NCBI GenBank assembly: GCA_000751295.2
Contig: CCMO02000001.1
Coordinates: forward strand, 5,176,951 to 5,240,950
Length of the DNA stretch: 64,000 nucleotides
Source of the DNA: a bacterium YEK0313
Lineage (GTDB): Bacteria; Pseudomonadota; Alphaproteobacteria; Rhizobiales; Phreatobacteraceae
Direction of reading: 5' to 3'
Part shown: positions 23,400 to 31,864 of the stretch, one piece after another
Position numbering within the stretch: position 1 is the first letter of the stretch
Layout: each line of letters opens with the position of its first letter
Position numbers and translations under genes: made by a program
Notes under the pieces: generated by a model
What the model was told of the DNA's origin: nothing
The model's input: the letters and a program-made list of their open reading frames with translations, nothing else
Databases searched by the model: none

Positions 23400-24779
23400 T
23401 CAGCCGTAGCGCACATCGTAGCGCGCTTCGCCCTGCGGCGGCGGCGTGATGGCGTGGCCTTCGTCGGCATATTGATTGAGCTTGTTGCGCAGGGTGCGGA
23501 TCGAAATGCCGAGAATGTTGGCGGCATGGGTCCGGTTGCCGAGCGTATGGCCGAGCGTGTCGAGGATCAGATCGCGCTCGACATCGGCGACCGTGCGGCC
23601 GACGAGCCCGCGGGTGATCGCCTCGGCGACGTCGGCGGCATGGGCCGCGACCGCGTCCGGACCGCGCCGCTCGTCGAGCCGCATGCCGTCGGGCGTGCGG
23701 ATGGCATCGACGCCGATCTCGGTGCCCGTCGACAGGAGCACGGCGCGGTGGATCGTGTTCTCCAGCTCGCGGACATTGCCCGGCCAGCGCGCCGTCGTCA
23801 GCTGGCGCCGGGCATCGGGCGACAGGCCGCGCGGCGGCAGGCCGTTCACCTCGGCATATTTGCGGGCGAAATGGCCGGCCAGCTCCAGGATGTCGGCCGG
23901 CCGCTCGCGCAGCGGCGGCAGCTTCAGATTGACCACGTTCAGCCGGTAGAGCAGGTCCTCGCGGAACGTCCCCTTGCGCACCTCATCGGCAAGGTTGCGG
24001 TTGGAGGTGGCGAGGATGCGGATGTCGACCGGCACCGGCCTGACGCCGCCGACCCGGTCGATCACCCGCTCCTGGATGGCGCGCAGCAGCTTCGACTGGA
24101 GGCGGATGTCCATCTCCGAGATTTCGTCGAGCAGCAGCGTGCCGCCATTCGCCTCTTCGAACTTGCCGACCCGGCGGGCGACCGCGCCGGTGAAGGCTCC
24201 CTTCTCATGGCCGAACAGCTCGCTCTCCAGGAGATTGTCCGGGATGGCAGCGCAGTTCACCGCGACGAACGGTGCCTTGGCGCGGTTCGACTTCGCGTGG
24301 ACGTGGCGGGCCAGCACCTCCTTGCCGGTGCCGCTCTCGCCGGTGATCAGGATCGAGGCGTCGGAGCCCGCGACCTGATTGGCGAGCTGCACCACGCGCG
24401 CCATGACCTCGTCGCGATAGATCAGTTGCCTGGTATCGCTCGCGACGGCCGCGAGAACCGCGGCGATCAATTCCGGGTCCGGCGGCAGCGGGATATATTC
24501 CTTGGCCCCCGCATGGATCGCCGCCACAGCCGCCCGGGCGTCGTTGGACGTGCCGCAGGCGACCACCGGCACCGCAATCATCTCGTCGCCGAGCGCCTTG
24601 ACCAGCGCCCGCACGTCGATCGCGACATCGACCATCAGGAGATCCGCCCCCTTGGCGCGCATCACCCGCATGGCGGTGTCGATGTCTTCGGCGTTGGTGA
24701 CGGCCGCGCCCTTGTCGACCGCCATCTTGGTGGCGATCGAGAGCTGGCCCTTCAGCGTTCCGACGATGAGGAGGCGCAT
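23400..24779 (-). CDS. flbD: Sigma54-type flagellar regulator FlbD
   Basis: A 459-residue NtrC-family regulator. Residues 1-120 form a receiver-like domain (Asp51 in LLMVDVAID) with weak conservation. About 122-350 is the AAA+ domain with Walker A GESGTGKE (147-154), sigma54-contact loop GAFTGA (194-199) and Walker B GGTLLLDEIS. The C-terminus has a Fis-type helix-turn-helix (THAANILGISIRTLRNKLNQ). In Caulobacter FlbD activates late (sigma54) flagellar genes and represses the early fliF promoter by binding palindromic ftr sites. Here it closes the fliF-fliG-fliH-fliN-flbD operon, 13 bases after fliN. Matching palindromes occur at fliF and flhA. Confidence 0.93.
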   Translation of the reverse strand: MRLLIVGTLKGQLSIATKMAVDKGAAVTNAEDIDTAMRVMRAKGADLLMVDVAIDVRALVKALGDEMIAVPVVACGTSNDARAAVAAIHAGAKEYIPLPPDPELIAAVLAAVASDTRQLIYRDEVMARVVQLANQVAGSDASILITGESGTGKEVLARHVHAKSNRAKAPFVAVNCAAIPDNLLESELFGHEKGAFTGAVARRVGKFEEANGGTLLLDEISEMDIRLQSKLLRAIQERVIDRVGGVRPVPVDIRILATSNRNLADEVRKGTFREDLLYRLNVVNLKLPPLRERPADILELAGHFARKYAEVNGLPPRGLSPDARRQLTTARWPGNVRELENTIHRAVLLSTGTEIGVDAIRTPDGMRLDERRGPDAVAAHAADVAEAITRGLVGRTVADVERDLILDTLGHTLGNRTHAANILGISIRTLRNKLNQYADEGHAITPPPQGEARYDVRYG

Positions 24780-24792
24780 GGTTCGGTTCCCT

Positions 24793-25161
24793 TCAGCGTT
24801 CGGCCTTGATGATTTCGGTCATGGTCACGCCGAGCTTGTCCTCGACGAGCACCACCTCGCCGCGCGCGACCAGGCGATCATTGACGTAGATGTCGATCGC
24901 CTCGCCGACCTTGCGGTCGAGCTCCAGCACGGTGCCGGGGCCGAGCTTCAGGAGCTCGCCGACATCCATGCGGGAACGGCCGAGCACGGCGGAGACGTGC
25001 ACGGGCACGTCGAACACCGCCTCCAGATCGGCCGCGCCCTTGGCATTGCCGGCGTCGAGCGGCTCATGCGCCGGGGCGCCGGCTTCGCCCGGCACCAGAT
25101 CGACGTCGGCATCGCCTTCGAGGTCCGGCAGCGGCATGCCGTTTTCGGGAGTGTCGGTCAT
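24793..25161 (-). CDS. fliN: Flagellar motor switch protein FliN
   Basis: A 122-residue C-ring protein. An acidic 40-residue N-terminal extension precedes the SpoA (FliN/FliM C-terminal) domain: FDVPVHVSAVLGRSRMDVGE, LLKLGPGTVLELDRKVGEAI, IYVNDRLVARGEVVLVEDKL, ending GVTMTEIIK. Its start overlaps the fliH stop by four bases (ATGA), showing translational coupling in the fliF operon. Confidence 0.95.
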   Translation of the reverse strand: MTDTPENGMPLPDLEGDADVDLVPGEAGAPAHEPLDAGNAKGAADLEAVFDVPVHVSAVLGRSRMDVGELLKLGPGTVLELDRKVGEAIDIYVNDRLVARGEVVLVEDKLGVTMTEIIKAER

Positions 25162-25799
25162 GGCGTGTCCTCAAGGGCTGCGGGCGCGGCCACGCCAAGA
25201 TAGCGCTGCACGGCCTCGGTGATTTCGCTGGTGGTCTGGGCGCGGTCGAGCACCATGCCGCCGTGCGACCATTCGATGCGGCAATCGCCGGGCGCGATCG
25301 TCGGCTCGGCGAGAATGACGAGCCGCCCGTCGAAGCCGCGCTCGGTGGCCAGCCGGCCGAGTTCGGTGCGGGCATCGTCCAGAAGATCGTCGTGCACGCG
25401 CACCACCAGATGCGGCACGCTGCGCAGATTGGCGAAGCAGTCGGCGACGAGGGTGCGGATCTCGGCCAGCGGCTCGCGCGCGATGAGGGTCGAGGCGAGC
25501 TTGCTCGCCACCGCGACCGCAATGTCGATCGCCTCCTGCTCGAGCCGCGCCTCGAGACCCTTCAGCGCCTCGGCAGCGACGCTCAGCCGGTCGCCGATGG
25601 CGGTGAGGGCCAGCGCACGCTGGCGCTCGAGGCTCGCCATGGCCTGAGCCTCGCCGGTGACGAGGCCGGTGGCATGGCTCTCCTGGCGCGCCAGCGCGAC
25701 CAGCGCCTGATGCTCCGCGAGCGTCACCCGCGGCTCGGCCTGCTGCTTGGCCTCCGCCGCGAATTCGGTATCGAACAGGAATTTGACCGGTTTCGCCAT
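25158..25799 (-). CDS. fliH: Flagellar export regulator FliH (FlbE-like)
   Basis: 213 residues at the position of fliH/flbE in the Caulobacter operon, between fliG and fliN. The N-terminus FLFDTEFAAEAKQQAEPRVT is the conserved short FliN/FlhA-binding-type segment of alphaproteobacterial FliH. The middle (residues about 25-90) is helical, with LEARLEQEAIDIAVAVASKLA. The C-terminal domain has VPHLVVRVHDDLLDDARTEL and IEWSHGGMVLDR, the FliH/YscL pattern. It should hold and inhibit the ATPase FliI. Four bases separate it from fliG. Sequence conservation is low in this family, so position carries much of the weight. Confidence 0.85.
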   Translation of the reverse strand: MAKPVKFLFDTEFAAEAKQQAEPRVTLAEHQALVALARQESHATGLVTGEAQAMASLERQRALALTAIGDRLSVAAEALKGLEARLEQEAIDIAVAVASKLASTLIAREPLAEIRTLVADCFANLRSVPHLVVRVHDDLLDDARTELGRLATERGFDGRLVILAEPTIAPGDCRIEWSHGGMVLDRAQTTSEITEAVQRYLGVAAPAALEDTP

Positions 25800-25803
25800 C
25801 GCC

Positions 25804-26886
25804 CTAGAACACCAGTTCGTCGTCGGCGCGGTTCTTGGTGATCATGATCTCGCCCTTGGCAGCGAGATCCTTGGCGAGATTGACCAGCGTCGCCTGGGCC
25901 TCGTCGACGTCCTTCAGGCGCATCGGCCCGAGCGCCTGCATGTCGTCCTGCAGCATCTTCGCCGCGCGTGTCGACATCTGCTTCAGGAAGAACTCGCGCA
26001 TGGTCTGGGTCGCGCCCTTCAGCGCCACGGCCAGCTTGTCCTTCTCGATCTGGCGGACCAGCGTCTGCGCCGAGCCGGAATCGAGCTTGGCGAGATCATC
26101 GAAGGTGAACATCAGATTCTTGATGCGCTCGGCCGATTCCCGGTTCTGCTCCTCGAGCGCGGTCAGGAAGCGCGTCTCGGTCTGCCGGTCGAACGAGTTG
26201 AAGATCTCCGCCATGGCTTCGTGACTGTCGCGGCGGCTCGTCTGCGACAGGTTCGACATGAATTCGGTGCGCAGCGTCTGCTCGATCCGCTCCAGCACGT
26301 CCTTCTGGATCGCCTCCATCTTGAGCATGCGGCCGACCACGTCGAGCGCGAACTCTTCCGGCAGGATCGCCAGCACCCGCCCGGCATGTTCCGGCTTGAT
26401 CTTGGACAGCACGACGGCGACTGTCTGCGGATACTCGTTCTTCAGGTAGTTGGCGAGCACCTGCTCCTGGACGTTGGAGAGCTTCTCCCACATGTTGCGC
26501 CCGGCCGGCCCGCGGATCTCCTCCATCAGGAGCGAGACACGCTCGGGCGGCATGAACTGCGACAGCAGCCGTTCGGTGGCGTCGTAATTGCCGGTCAGGC
26601 CGCCGGCCGACGAGAGTCGGCCGACAAATTCCAGGAGCAGGCCCTCGACCGCGTCCGACCCGACCGGACCGAGCTGCGACATGGCGATCGACAGCAGCCG
26701 GATCTCGTCGTCGTCGAGCATCTTCCAGATGCGCGAGGACACCTTGTCGCCGAGCGAGAGCATCAGAACGCCGGCGCGCTGCGGGCCGCTGAGCGCGCGC
26801 GCCGCTTCCGTCGAGGCGCGCCCGCCGGCGGAGAGAGCCGCCAGGGCCGAGGCGAATTCGGCTTCGCGTGCCGCAGCCGTGGTCAT
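25804..26886 (-). CDS. fliG: Flagellar motor switch protein FliG
   Basis: A 360-residue rotor protein linking FliF to the C-ring and contacting MotA. LSGPQRAGVLMLSLGDKVSS starts the N-terminal domain; NVQEQVLANYLKNEYPQTVA and VVLSKIKPEHAGRVLAILPE form the middle armadillo domain with its PEH motif, and the C-terminal torque helix region contains MREFFLKQMSTRAAKMLQDD and DVDEAQATLVNLAKDLAAKG. The frame continues open upstream through fliF, but the ATG at 26886 overlaps the fliF stop (ATGA), fixing the start. Confidence 0.96.
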   Translation of the reverse strand: MTTAAAREAEFASALAALSAGGRASTEAARALSGPQRAGVLMLSLGDKVSSRIWKMLDDDEIRLLSIAMSQLGPVGSDAVEGLLLEFVGRLSSAGGLTGNYDATERLLSQFMPPERVSLLMEEIRGPAGRNMWEKLSNVQEQVLANYLKNEYPQTVAVVLSKIKPEHAGRVLAILPEEFALDVVGRMLKMEAIQKDVLERIEQTLRTEFMSNLSQTSRRDSHEAMAEIFNSFDRQTETRFLTALEEQNRESAERIKNLMFTFDDLAKLDSGSAQTLVRQIEKDKLAVALKGATQTMREFFLKQMSTRAAKMLQDDMQALGPMRLKDVDEAQATLVNLAKDLAAKGEIMITKNRADDELVF

Positions 26887-28538
26887 TTCGCCTCCGCTTC
26901 GGTCAGCCACTGACGGATGATCGACACCGTTTCGTGGGGATTCTTCTCGACCAGCTCGCCGACCTTGGCGAGCGAGGCCGCATGCACTTCGCCCTGGATC
27001 TGCGCCATCTCGATCATCCGCATGGTCGGGTTGTCGGAGGGCGCCAGCGGCGGCGCCACCACCGGCAGGTTGGCCGGCGCTGCCATGGGCTCGACCAGCG
27101 GCGGCGGCACCGGCAGCGGCGCCGGCAGCTTGGCGGGCGGATCGGGCGTGACGATGCGCTTGAGCAGCGGCCGGACGACGAACAGGATGACGAGGCCGGA
27201 GACGAGCAGCAGGACCAGGAGCTCGACGCCCGAGCGGATGTCGTCGCGGCTCGGCTCGTAGACCTGCCACCACGGCCGCGGCGGCTCGAGGGAGGACAGC
27301 GCCGGCGCCTCGGCGAAGCGCAGGTTGACGATCTCGACCTGGTCGCCGCGGCGCTGGTCGAAGCCGATGGCCGAGCGGACGAGCGCCCCGATCCGTTCGA
27401 GTTCCTCGGTGCTGCGCGGCTGGTAGTTGACATTGCCCTGGCCGTCGCGGGCATAGAGGCCGTCGACCAGCACGGCGACGGAGACGCGGCGGATGCGGCC
27501 GCCCTCGACCACCTCGGTGCGCTGCGTGCGGGCGATCTCGTAATTGACGATCTCTTCCGACTTGCGGCTGGCCTCGCGGTTGTTGGCGTTGTTGTTGCCG
27601 GTATTGTTCGCGCCCGGCAGCTCGTTGCCGACCGAGACCTGGCCGTCGCGATTGCCTTCGGCCGAGCTCGACTGTTCCTCGCGCGTCTGGGTGGAGCGCA
27701 CCACGCGCCGCTCCGGGTCGAAATCGTCGGAGGTCTGGGTGATGCGGTTGAAATCCATGTCGGTGGAGACCTGGACGCGCGCCCGTCCGGGGCCGACGAC
27801 CGAGGCGATGATGCTCTCGACCTGCTCGCGCAGGCGCTGTTCGTGGGCAATGCGCCGCTCGTCGGCCGAGGTGCCGCCGACGCCGGTGGGATCGCCGGCA
27901 CCGTCGGCGAGCAGCCGCCCGCCTTCGTCGACGATGGAGATGCGCTGCGGCGACAGGCCGCGCACCGCCGAGGCGACGAGATGGCGGACCGCACGGATCT
28001 GCGCCGGCTCCAGGCCGCCGCGCACGCGCAGCACGATGGATGCCGAGGGCTCGACCCGCTCGCGCGAGAACAGCGGCCGCTCGGGCATCACCAGGTGCAC
28101 GCGCGCCGACTGGATGCGCTCGATCCCGCGAATGGTGCGGGCCAGCTCGCCTTCCAGCGCGCGCAGATGGTTGATGTTCTGGACGAAGGAGGTCGACGAC
28201 AGGGCATCGCCCTTGTCGAACAGCTCGTAGCCGACGCCGCCGCCGCGCGGCAGGCCGCCTTCGGCGAGCTGCATGCGGACGCGGGCGACCTGTTCCTGCG
28301 GCACCAGGATCTGTCCGCCGTCGTTGCGGATCTGGAAGCGCACCTGCCGGCGCTCCAGCTCTTTGACCACCTGCGCGGAATCCTCCAGCGACAGGTCGGA
28401 AAACAGGAGAGCCATGTTCGGCTGGCTCATCCGGAAGATGATGTAGATGAAGAAGCCGACCAGGCCGAGCGCCACCGCGCCCATGGCCGCAATACGTGTC
28501 GGGCCGATGTTCCTCGCGAACTCCAGGATACCGTTCAA
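26883..28538 (-). CDS. fliF: Flagellar MS-ring protein FliF
   Basis: 551 residues, first gene of the fliF-fliG-fliH-fliN-flbD operon. An N-terminal membrane span (about 17-35, MGAVALGLVGFFIYIIF) is followed by YscJ-like ring-building domains (DLSLEDSAQVVKELERRQVR, ARTIRGIERIQSARVHLVMP, ASIVLRVRGGLEPAQIRAVR), a Ser/Asn-rich central loop, a second span near residue 435 (LLVLLLVSGLVILFVVRPLL) and the FliG-binding cytoplasmic tail ending NPHETVSIIRQWLTEAEAK. Its upstream region carries a TTAA-N7-GTAA CtrA-type box and a GGCAA-N3-TTGCC palindrome. Operon order matches Caulobacter, where flhA follows; here flhA is divergent. Confidence 0.96.
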   Translation of the reverse strand: MNGILEFARNIGPTRIAAMGAVALGLVGFFIYIIFRMSQPNMALLFSDLSLEDSAQVVKELERRQVRFQIRNDGGQILVPQEQVARVRMQLAEGGLPRGGGVGYELFDKGDALSSTSFVQNINHLRALEGELARTIRGIERIQSARVHLVMPERPLFSRERVEPSASIVLRVRGGLEPAQIRAVRHLVASAVRGLSPQRISIVDEGGRLLADGAGDPTGVGGTSADERRIAHEQRLREQVESIIASVVGPGRARVQVSTDMDFNRITQTSDDFDPERRVVRSTQTREEQSSSAEGNRDGQVSVGNELPGANNTGNNNANNREASRKSEEIVNYEIARTQRTEVVEGGRIRRVSVAVLVDGLYARDGQGNVNYQPRSTEELERIGALVRSAIGFDQRRGDQVEIVNLRFAEAPALSSLEPPRPWWQVYEPSRDDIRSGVELLVLLLVSGLVILFVVRPLLKRIVTPDPPAKLPAPLPVPPPLVEPMAAPANLPVVAPPLAPSDNPTMRMIEMAQIQGEVHAASLAKVGELVEKNPHETVSIIRQWLTEAEAK

Positions 28539-28585
28539 ATGCGTCTGGCCCCTTGCATGCCGAAGCGGCGGCCGCCGCGTCGGTG

Positions 28586-28598
28586 GGCAAGAATTGCC
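28586..28598 (-). promoter_or_regulatory. ftr-like palindrome (candidate FlbD site) at fliF
   Basis: GGCAAGAATTGCC, a perfect 5-bp inverted repeat around three bases, 48 bases before the fliF ATG. The enclosing 15 bases are repeated exactly, in transcription orientation, upstream of flhA. It resembles the ftr palindrome through which Caulobacter FlbD represses fliF. Binding here is inferred. Confidence 0.6.
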
Positions 28599-28608
28599 GG
28601 GTGGCTGG

Positions 28609-28623
28609 TTACCAGGGAGTTAA
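28609..28623 (-). promoter_or_regulatory. CtrA-type box at fliF
   Basis: Minus-strand reading TTAA-CTCCCTG-GTAA fits the CtrA consensus TTAA-N7-TTAA at seven of eight half-site bases. It lies ten bases upstream of the ftr-like palindrome, where a -35 region would be expected. Confidence 0.6.
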
Positions 28624-28642
28624 CGGTTGTACCGCGTCCGCC

Positions 28643-29020
28643 TCAGCGCAGCGATTTCAGCACCACGCCGATGCCGCCGGCGAGCAGGCCGAGCATCATC
28701 AGCGTGTTGAACAGGCTGGTCGGCACGAAATAGATCGTGAGGTTGGCCAGGATGCCCGCGAGGATGATGACGAGGCCGGCGAGCATCAGCATGAAGCCGA
28801 AGCGCGACGAGCCGTCGAAGAACAGCATGCCGATGCCGGCCATCAGCGGCACCAGCGACAGGCCGAAAGCCGAATAGCCGCCGAGGGTCCAGGACCCGCC
28901 CGACACCGTTACCTGGGTGGTCAGTAGGTAGGCGCCGGCGACCGTCATGGCGAGGCCGACGAAGAAGGTGACGAGGCCGCCGGGCGTGCCGCCGGCACCG
29001 GTCAGGCGGAAGTCGGGCAT
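28643..29020 (-). CDS. Small four-span membrane protein
   Basis: 125 residues, unrecognised. Four hydrophobic segments are visible: GGLVTFFVGLAMTVAGAYLL (about 14-33), SAFGLSLVPLMAGIGMLFF (50-68), GFMLMLAGLVIILAGILANL (75-94) and TLMMLGLLAGGIGVVL (106-121). It therefore lies almost entirely in the membrane. The start at 29020 follows AAGGAG. It sits between the fliF and flhA promoters and is transcribed toward fliF, so readthrough into the fliF operon is possible. A flagellar role is suggested by position only. Confidence 0.75.
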   Translation of the reverse strand: MPDFRLTGAGGTPGGLVTFFVGLAMTVAGAYLLTTQVTVSGGSWTLGGYSAFGLSLVPLMAGIGMLFFDGSSRFGFMLMLAGLVIILAGILANLTIYFVPTSLFNTLMMLGLLAGGIGVVLKSLR

Positions 29021-29191
29021 GGCTCGTCTCTCCTTTGCGCGCGGCCGGCGTTCCCGGCCGCCCGGCCGTCCCAAGAACTGCCATTGCGCGCAGGGAGCGG
29101 CAAGCGTCCGGCCCGGGGTGATGCATTCTTGCCGCACTGGCCCGACGATTTTCGCCGCAACCCATACGGGTACGCTTTGGCGCACAGCCCG

Positions 29192-29206
29192 GTAACCATC
29201 GGTTAA
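29192..29206 (+). promoter_or_regulatory. CtrA-type box at flhA
   Basis: GTAA-CCATCGG-TTAA matches TTAA-N7-TTAA at seven of eight half-site bases. It is followed after ten bases by the same palindrome found at fliF, the identical arrangement and spacing. Confidence 0.6.
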
Positions 29207-29216
29207 CCATCGGCTC

Positions 29217-29229
29217 GGCAATTCTTGCC
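29217..29229 (+). promoter_or_regulatory. ftr-like palindrome (candidate FlbD site) at flhA
   Basis: GGCAATTCTTGCC, a perfect 5-bp inverted repeat around three bases, 35 bases before the flhA ATG. CGGCAATTCTTGCCC (29216-29230) equals the fliF copy exactly. Confidence 0.6.
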
Positions 29230-29264
29230 CAGGGCCGTTCATCGTTCGGCCCTGGGGGCATCGA

Positions 29265-31394
29265 ATGACGGACATGACGGCAGGGGGGGCGGCGCCGGCC
29301 GCCGGCGCGGGGGGCTTGTCGCTCGGCGCCATGAGCGGCTGGCTGACGCGGCCGGATCTGTGGATGGCCGCCGGCGTGCTCGGCATCCTGGTCATCCTGA
29401 TCTTCCCGTTGCCGCCGCTTCTGCTCGACGTCATGCTGGCGGTGTCGATCATCACCTCGGTGATGATCCTGATGACCGGCCTGTTCATTCACAAGCCGCT
29501 GGAATTCTCCTCCTTCCCGACGATCCTATTGATCGCGACCATGCTGCGGCTTGCGTTGAACCTCGCCTCGACCCGCCTCATCCTGTCGCACGGCCACGAG
29601 GGCACGGCGGCCGCCGGCCACGTCATCGAGGCCTTCGGCAATTTCGTGATGGGCGGCAATTTCGTCATCGGCATCATCGTCTTCGCCATCCTGGTCATCG
29701 TCAACTTCGTCGTCATCACCAAGGGCTCGGGCCGCATCGCGGAGGTCGCGGCCCGCTTCTCCCTGGACGCCATGCCCGGCAAGCAGATGGCGATCGACGC
29801 CGATCTCTCCGCCGGCCTGATCGACGAAAAGGTCGCCAAGTCCCGCCGCAAGGAACTGGAGGACGAAAGCTCGTTCTACGGCGCGATGGACGGTGCCTCG
29901 AAATTCGTCAAGGGCGACGCCATTGCCGGCCTGCTCATCACCTTCATCAACATCGTCGCCGGCCTGGTCATCGGCGTCGCCCAGCAGGGCATGCCGTTCG
30001 GCGAGGCGGCGCGCACCTATACGATCCTCACCGTCGGCGACGGCCTCGTCTCGCAGATCCCGGCGCTGATCATCTCGACCGCCGCCGGCCTTCTCGTCTC
30101 GAAGGCCGGCGTCACCGGCTCCGCCGACCAGGCGATGATCCGCCAGCTCACCGGCTACCCGAAGGCGCTCGGCCTCGCCGCCGGCGTCATGGGCCTGATG
30201 GCCTTTCTGCCGGGCATTCCCTTCATTCCCTTCTTCGGCCTCGCCAGCCTTGCCGGCTACACCGCCTATGCGGTGTCCAAGGCCGCCGGCCGCAGGGCCG
30301 CGGAAGCCGAGATGAAGGCGGCGAGCGAAGAGGCCGCCGCGAGCGCGCCGCCGGCCGAGGAGCCGATGGCCAACATCCTCAAGATCGACGACCTGAAGAT
30401 CGAGCTCGGCTACGGCCTGCTGCCGCTGGTCCAGTCCGAGGGCGGCACGGACCGGCTGACCGACCAGATCAAGGCGCTGCGCCGGCAGCTCGCGACCGAT
30501 ATGGGTTTCGTCATGCCCTCGGTGCGCATCCTCGACAATGTCCAGCTGCAGCCGAACCAGTACATCATCCGCGTCAAGGAGGTGGAGGCGGGCCAGGGCT
30601 ATGTCTGGCCGGCGCAGTACATGGTGATGGACCCGATGGGCGGACAGGTGGACCTGCCCGGCGTGCATACGTCGGAGCCGACCTTCGGCCTGCCCGCCAC
30701 CTGGGTCGACGCCAACCTGAAGGAGGAGGCGAGCGTGCGCGGCTACACCGTGGTCGATGCCGCGACCGTCCTGTCGACCCACCTCACCGAGATCCTCAAG
30801 GCCAATACCTCGGACCTCCTGAGCTATGCCGAGGTGCAGAAGCTGGTCAAGGAAATGGCCAGGGACGAGGCCGATCTCGTCAAGGACCTGGTGCCGGCCC
30901 AGATCACCATGTCCGGCATCCAGCGCGTGCTGCAGGTTCTGCTCGCCGAGCGCGTCTCGATCCGCGACCTGCCGACCATCCTCGAAGGCATTGCCGAGGC
31001 GGTCGCCTTCACCCGCTCGCCGCCGCAGATCGCCGAGCATGTGCGCGCCCGCCTGTCGCGGCAGCTCTGCGCCCAATATGCCGGTCCCGACGGGGTGCTC
31101 GCCCTCATTGCGCTGTCGCCGCGCTGGGAACAGGCCTTCGCCGAATCGATCATCGGCCAGGGCGACGACCGCCAGCTCGCCATGCAGCCGTCCAAGCTCT
31201 CCGAATTCATCACCGCCGTACGCGACGCCTTCGAGGACGCCGCGCGCATGGGCGAGGCGCCGGTGCTGCTGACGAGCCCCGGCATCCGCACCTTCGTGCG
31301 CTCGATCGTTGAGCGGTTCCGCTCGCAGACGGCGGTGCTGAGCCAGGCCGAAGTCCACCCGCGCGTGCGCCTGAAGACCGTCGGCAGCATCTGA
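29265..31394 (+). CDS. flhA: Flagellar export protein FlhA
   Basis: A 709-residue export-gate component. About seven to eight membrane spans lie in residues 28-330 (VLGILVILIFPLPPLLLDVM; FPTILLIATMLRLALNLAST; FVIGIIVFAILVIVNFVVIT). The FHIPEP signature region reads KGSGRIAEVAARFSLDAMPG with KQMAIDADLSAGLI following, the conserved LNLASTRLIL and DAMPGKQM motifs. The cytoplasmic nonameric domain starts near residue 365 (DDLKIELGYGLLPLV) and contains DLPTILEGIAEA. Divergent from the fliF operon with a near-identical promoter, so the two should be coexpressed early in flagellar assembly. Confidence 0.96.
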   Translation: MTDMTAGGAAPAAGAGGLSLGAMSGWLTRPDLWMAAGVLGILVILIFPLPPLLLDVMLAVSIITSVMILMTGLFIHKPLEFSSFPTILLIATMLRLALNLASTRLILSHGHEGTAAAGHVIEAFGNFVMGGNFVIGIIVFAILVIVNFVVITKGSGRIAEVAARFSLDAMPGKQMAIDADLSAGLIDEKVAKSRRKELEDESSFYGAMDGASKFVKGDAIAGLLITFINIVAGLVIGVAQQGMPFGEAARTYTILTVGDGLVSQIPALIISTAAGLLVSKAGVTGSADQAMIRQLTGYPKALGLAAGVMGLMAFLPGIPFIPFFGLASLAGYTAYAVSKAAGRRAAEAEMKAASEEAAASAPPAEEPMANILKIDDLKIELGYGLLPLVQSEGGTDRLTDQIKALRRQLATDMGFVMPSVRILDNVQLQPNQYIIRVKEVEAGQGYVWPAQYMVMDPMGGQVDLPGVHTSEPTFGLPATWVDANLKEEASVRGYTVVDAATVLSTHLTEILKANTSDLLSYAEVQKLVKEMARDEADLVKDLVPAQITMSGIQRVLQVLLAERVSIRDLPTILEGIAEAVAFTRSPPQIAEHVRARLSRQLCAQYAGPDGVLALIALSPRWEQAFAESIIGQGDDRQLAMQPSKLSEFITAVRDAFEDAARMGEAPVLLTSPGIRTFVRSIVERFRSQTAVLSQAEVHPRVRLKTVGSI

Positions 31395-31472
31395 GCGGCC
31401 AGGCCGGAAGTGCTCGCGTCGTTCCGGCCGCAAGCCTAGGATCGCCTGCAGGACAGCTTGCGGAGAACCGCC

Positions 31473-31802
31473 ATGCCGCGCGATCCCGGCCTCGAGGAGC
31501 TGATGGCGAGCGACCTCGCCGGCGTCGATGGCCTGACCGGCAAGGCCATGTTCGGCGGCCGGGCCTGGCTCCTGCACGGCAACCTGCTGTGCGGCGCGCG
31601 CGCCGACGGCATGCTGGTGCGTCTCGGCCCCGGCCGCGACGGCTGGGCCCTGGCGCTTCCCGCCGTCGCACCGATGATCAGTCGCGGCAGGCAGATGAAC
31701 GGCTGGCTGCGCGCCGGCCCCGAAGCCTATGGCGACGATGCCCTGCGCCGGCGCCTCATCGAAGCGGCGCTCGCCTTCGTGCGCTCCCTGCCGCCGAAAT
31801 GA
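31473..31802 (+). CDS. TfoX/Sxy N-terminal domain protein
   Basis: 109 residues corresponding to the TfoX N-terminal domain alone: LTGKAMFGGRAWLLHGNLLC (the KxMFGG motif), GMLVRLGPG, ISRGRQMNGWLRAGPEAYGD and a C-terminal helix. TfoX in Haemophilus and Vibrio governs competence, but short alphaproteobacterial TfoX_N proteins have no established role. The ATG at 31473 follows GGAGAACC; a TTG 15 bases upstream is less suitable. Confidence 0.82.
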   Translation: MPRDPGLEELMASDLAGVDGLTGKAMFGGRAWLLHGNLLCGARADGMLVRLGPGRDGWALALPAVAPMISRGRQMNGWLRAGPEAYGDDALRRRLIEAALAFVRSLPPK

Positions 31803-31864
31803 TCCCGTGCCGCGGGCCGGCACGGCGGTGGCGAGCAGGCGGTTATCGCGCTAGATCTCGACGC

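Noticed and set aside
28539..29264. Sigma54 promoter search near fliF and flhA
   Set aside because: No TGGC-N8-TTGC-like pair with correct spacing was found; the CtrA-type boxes explain early flagellar genes better.
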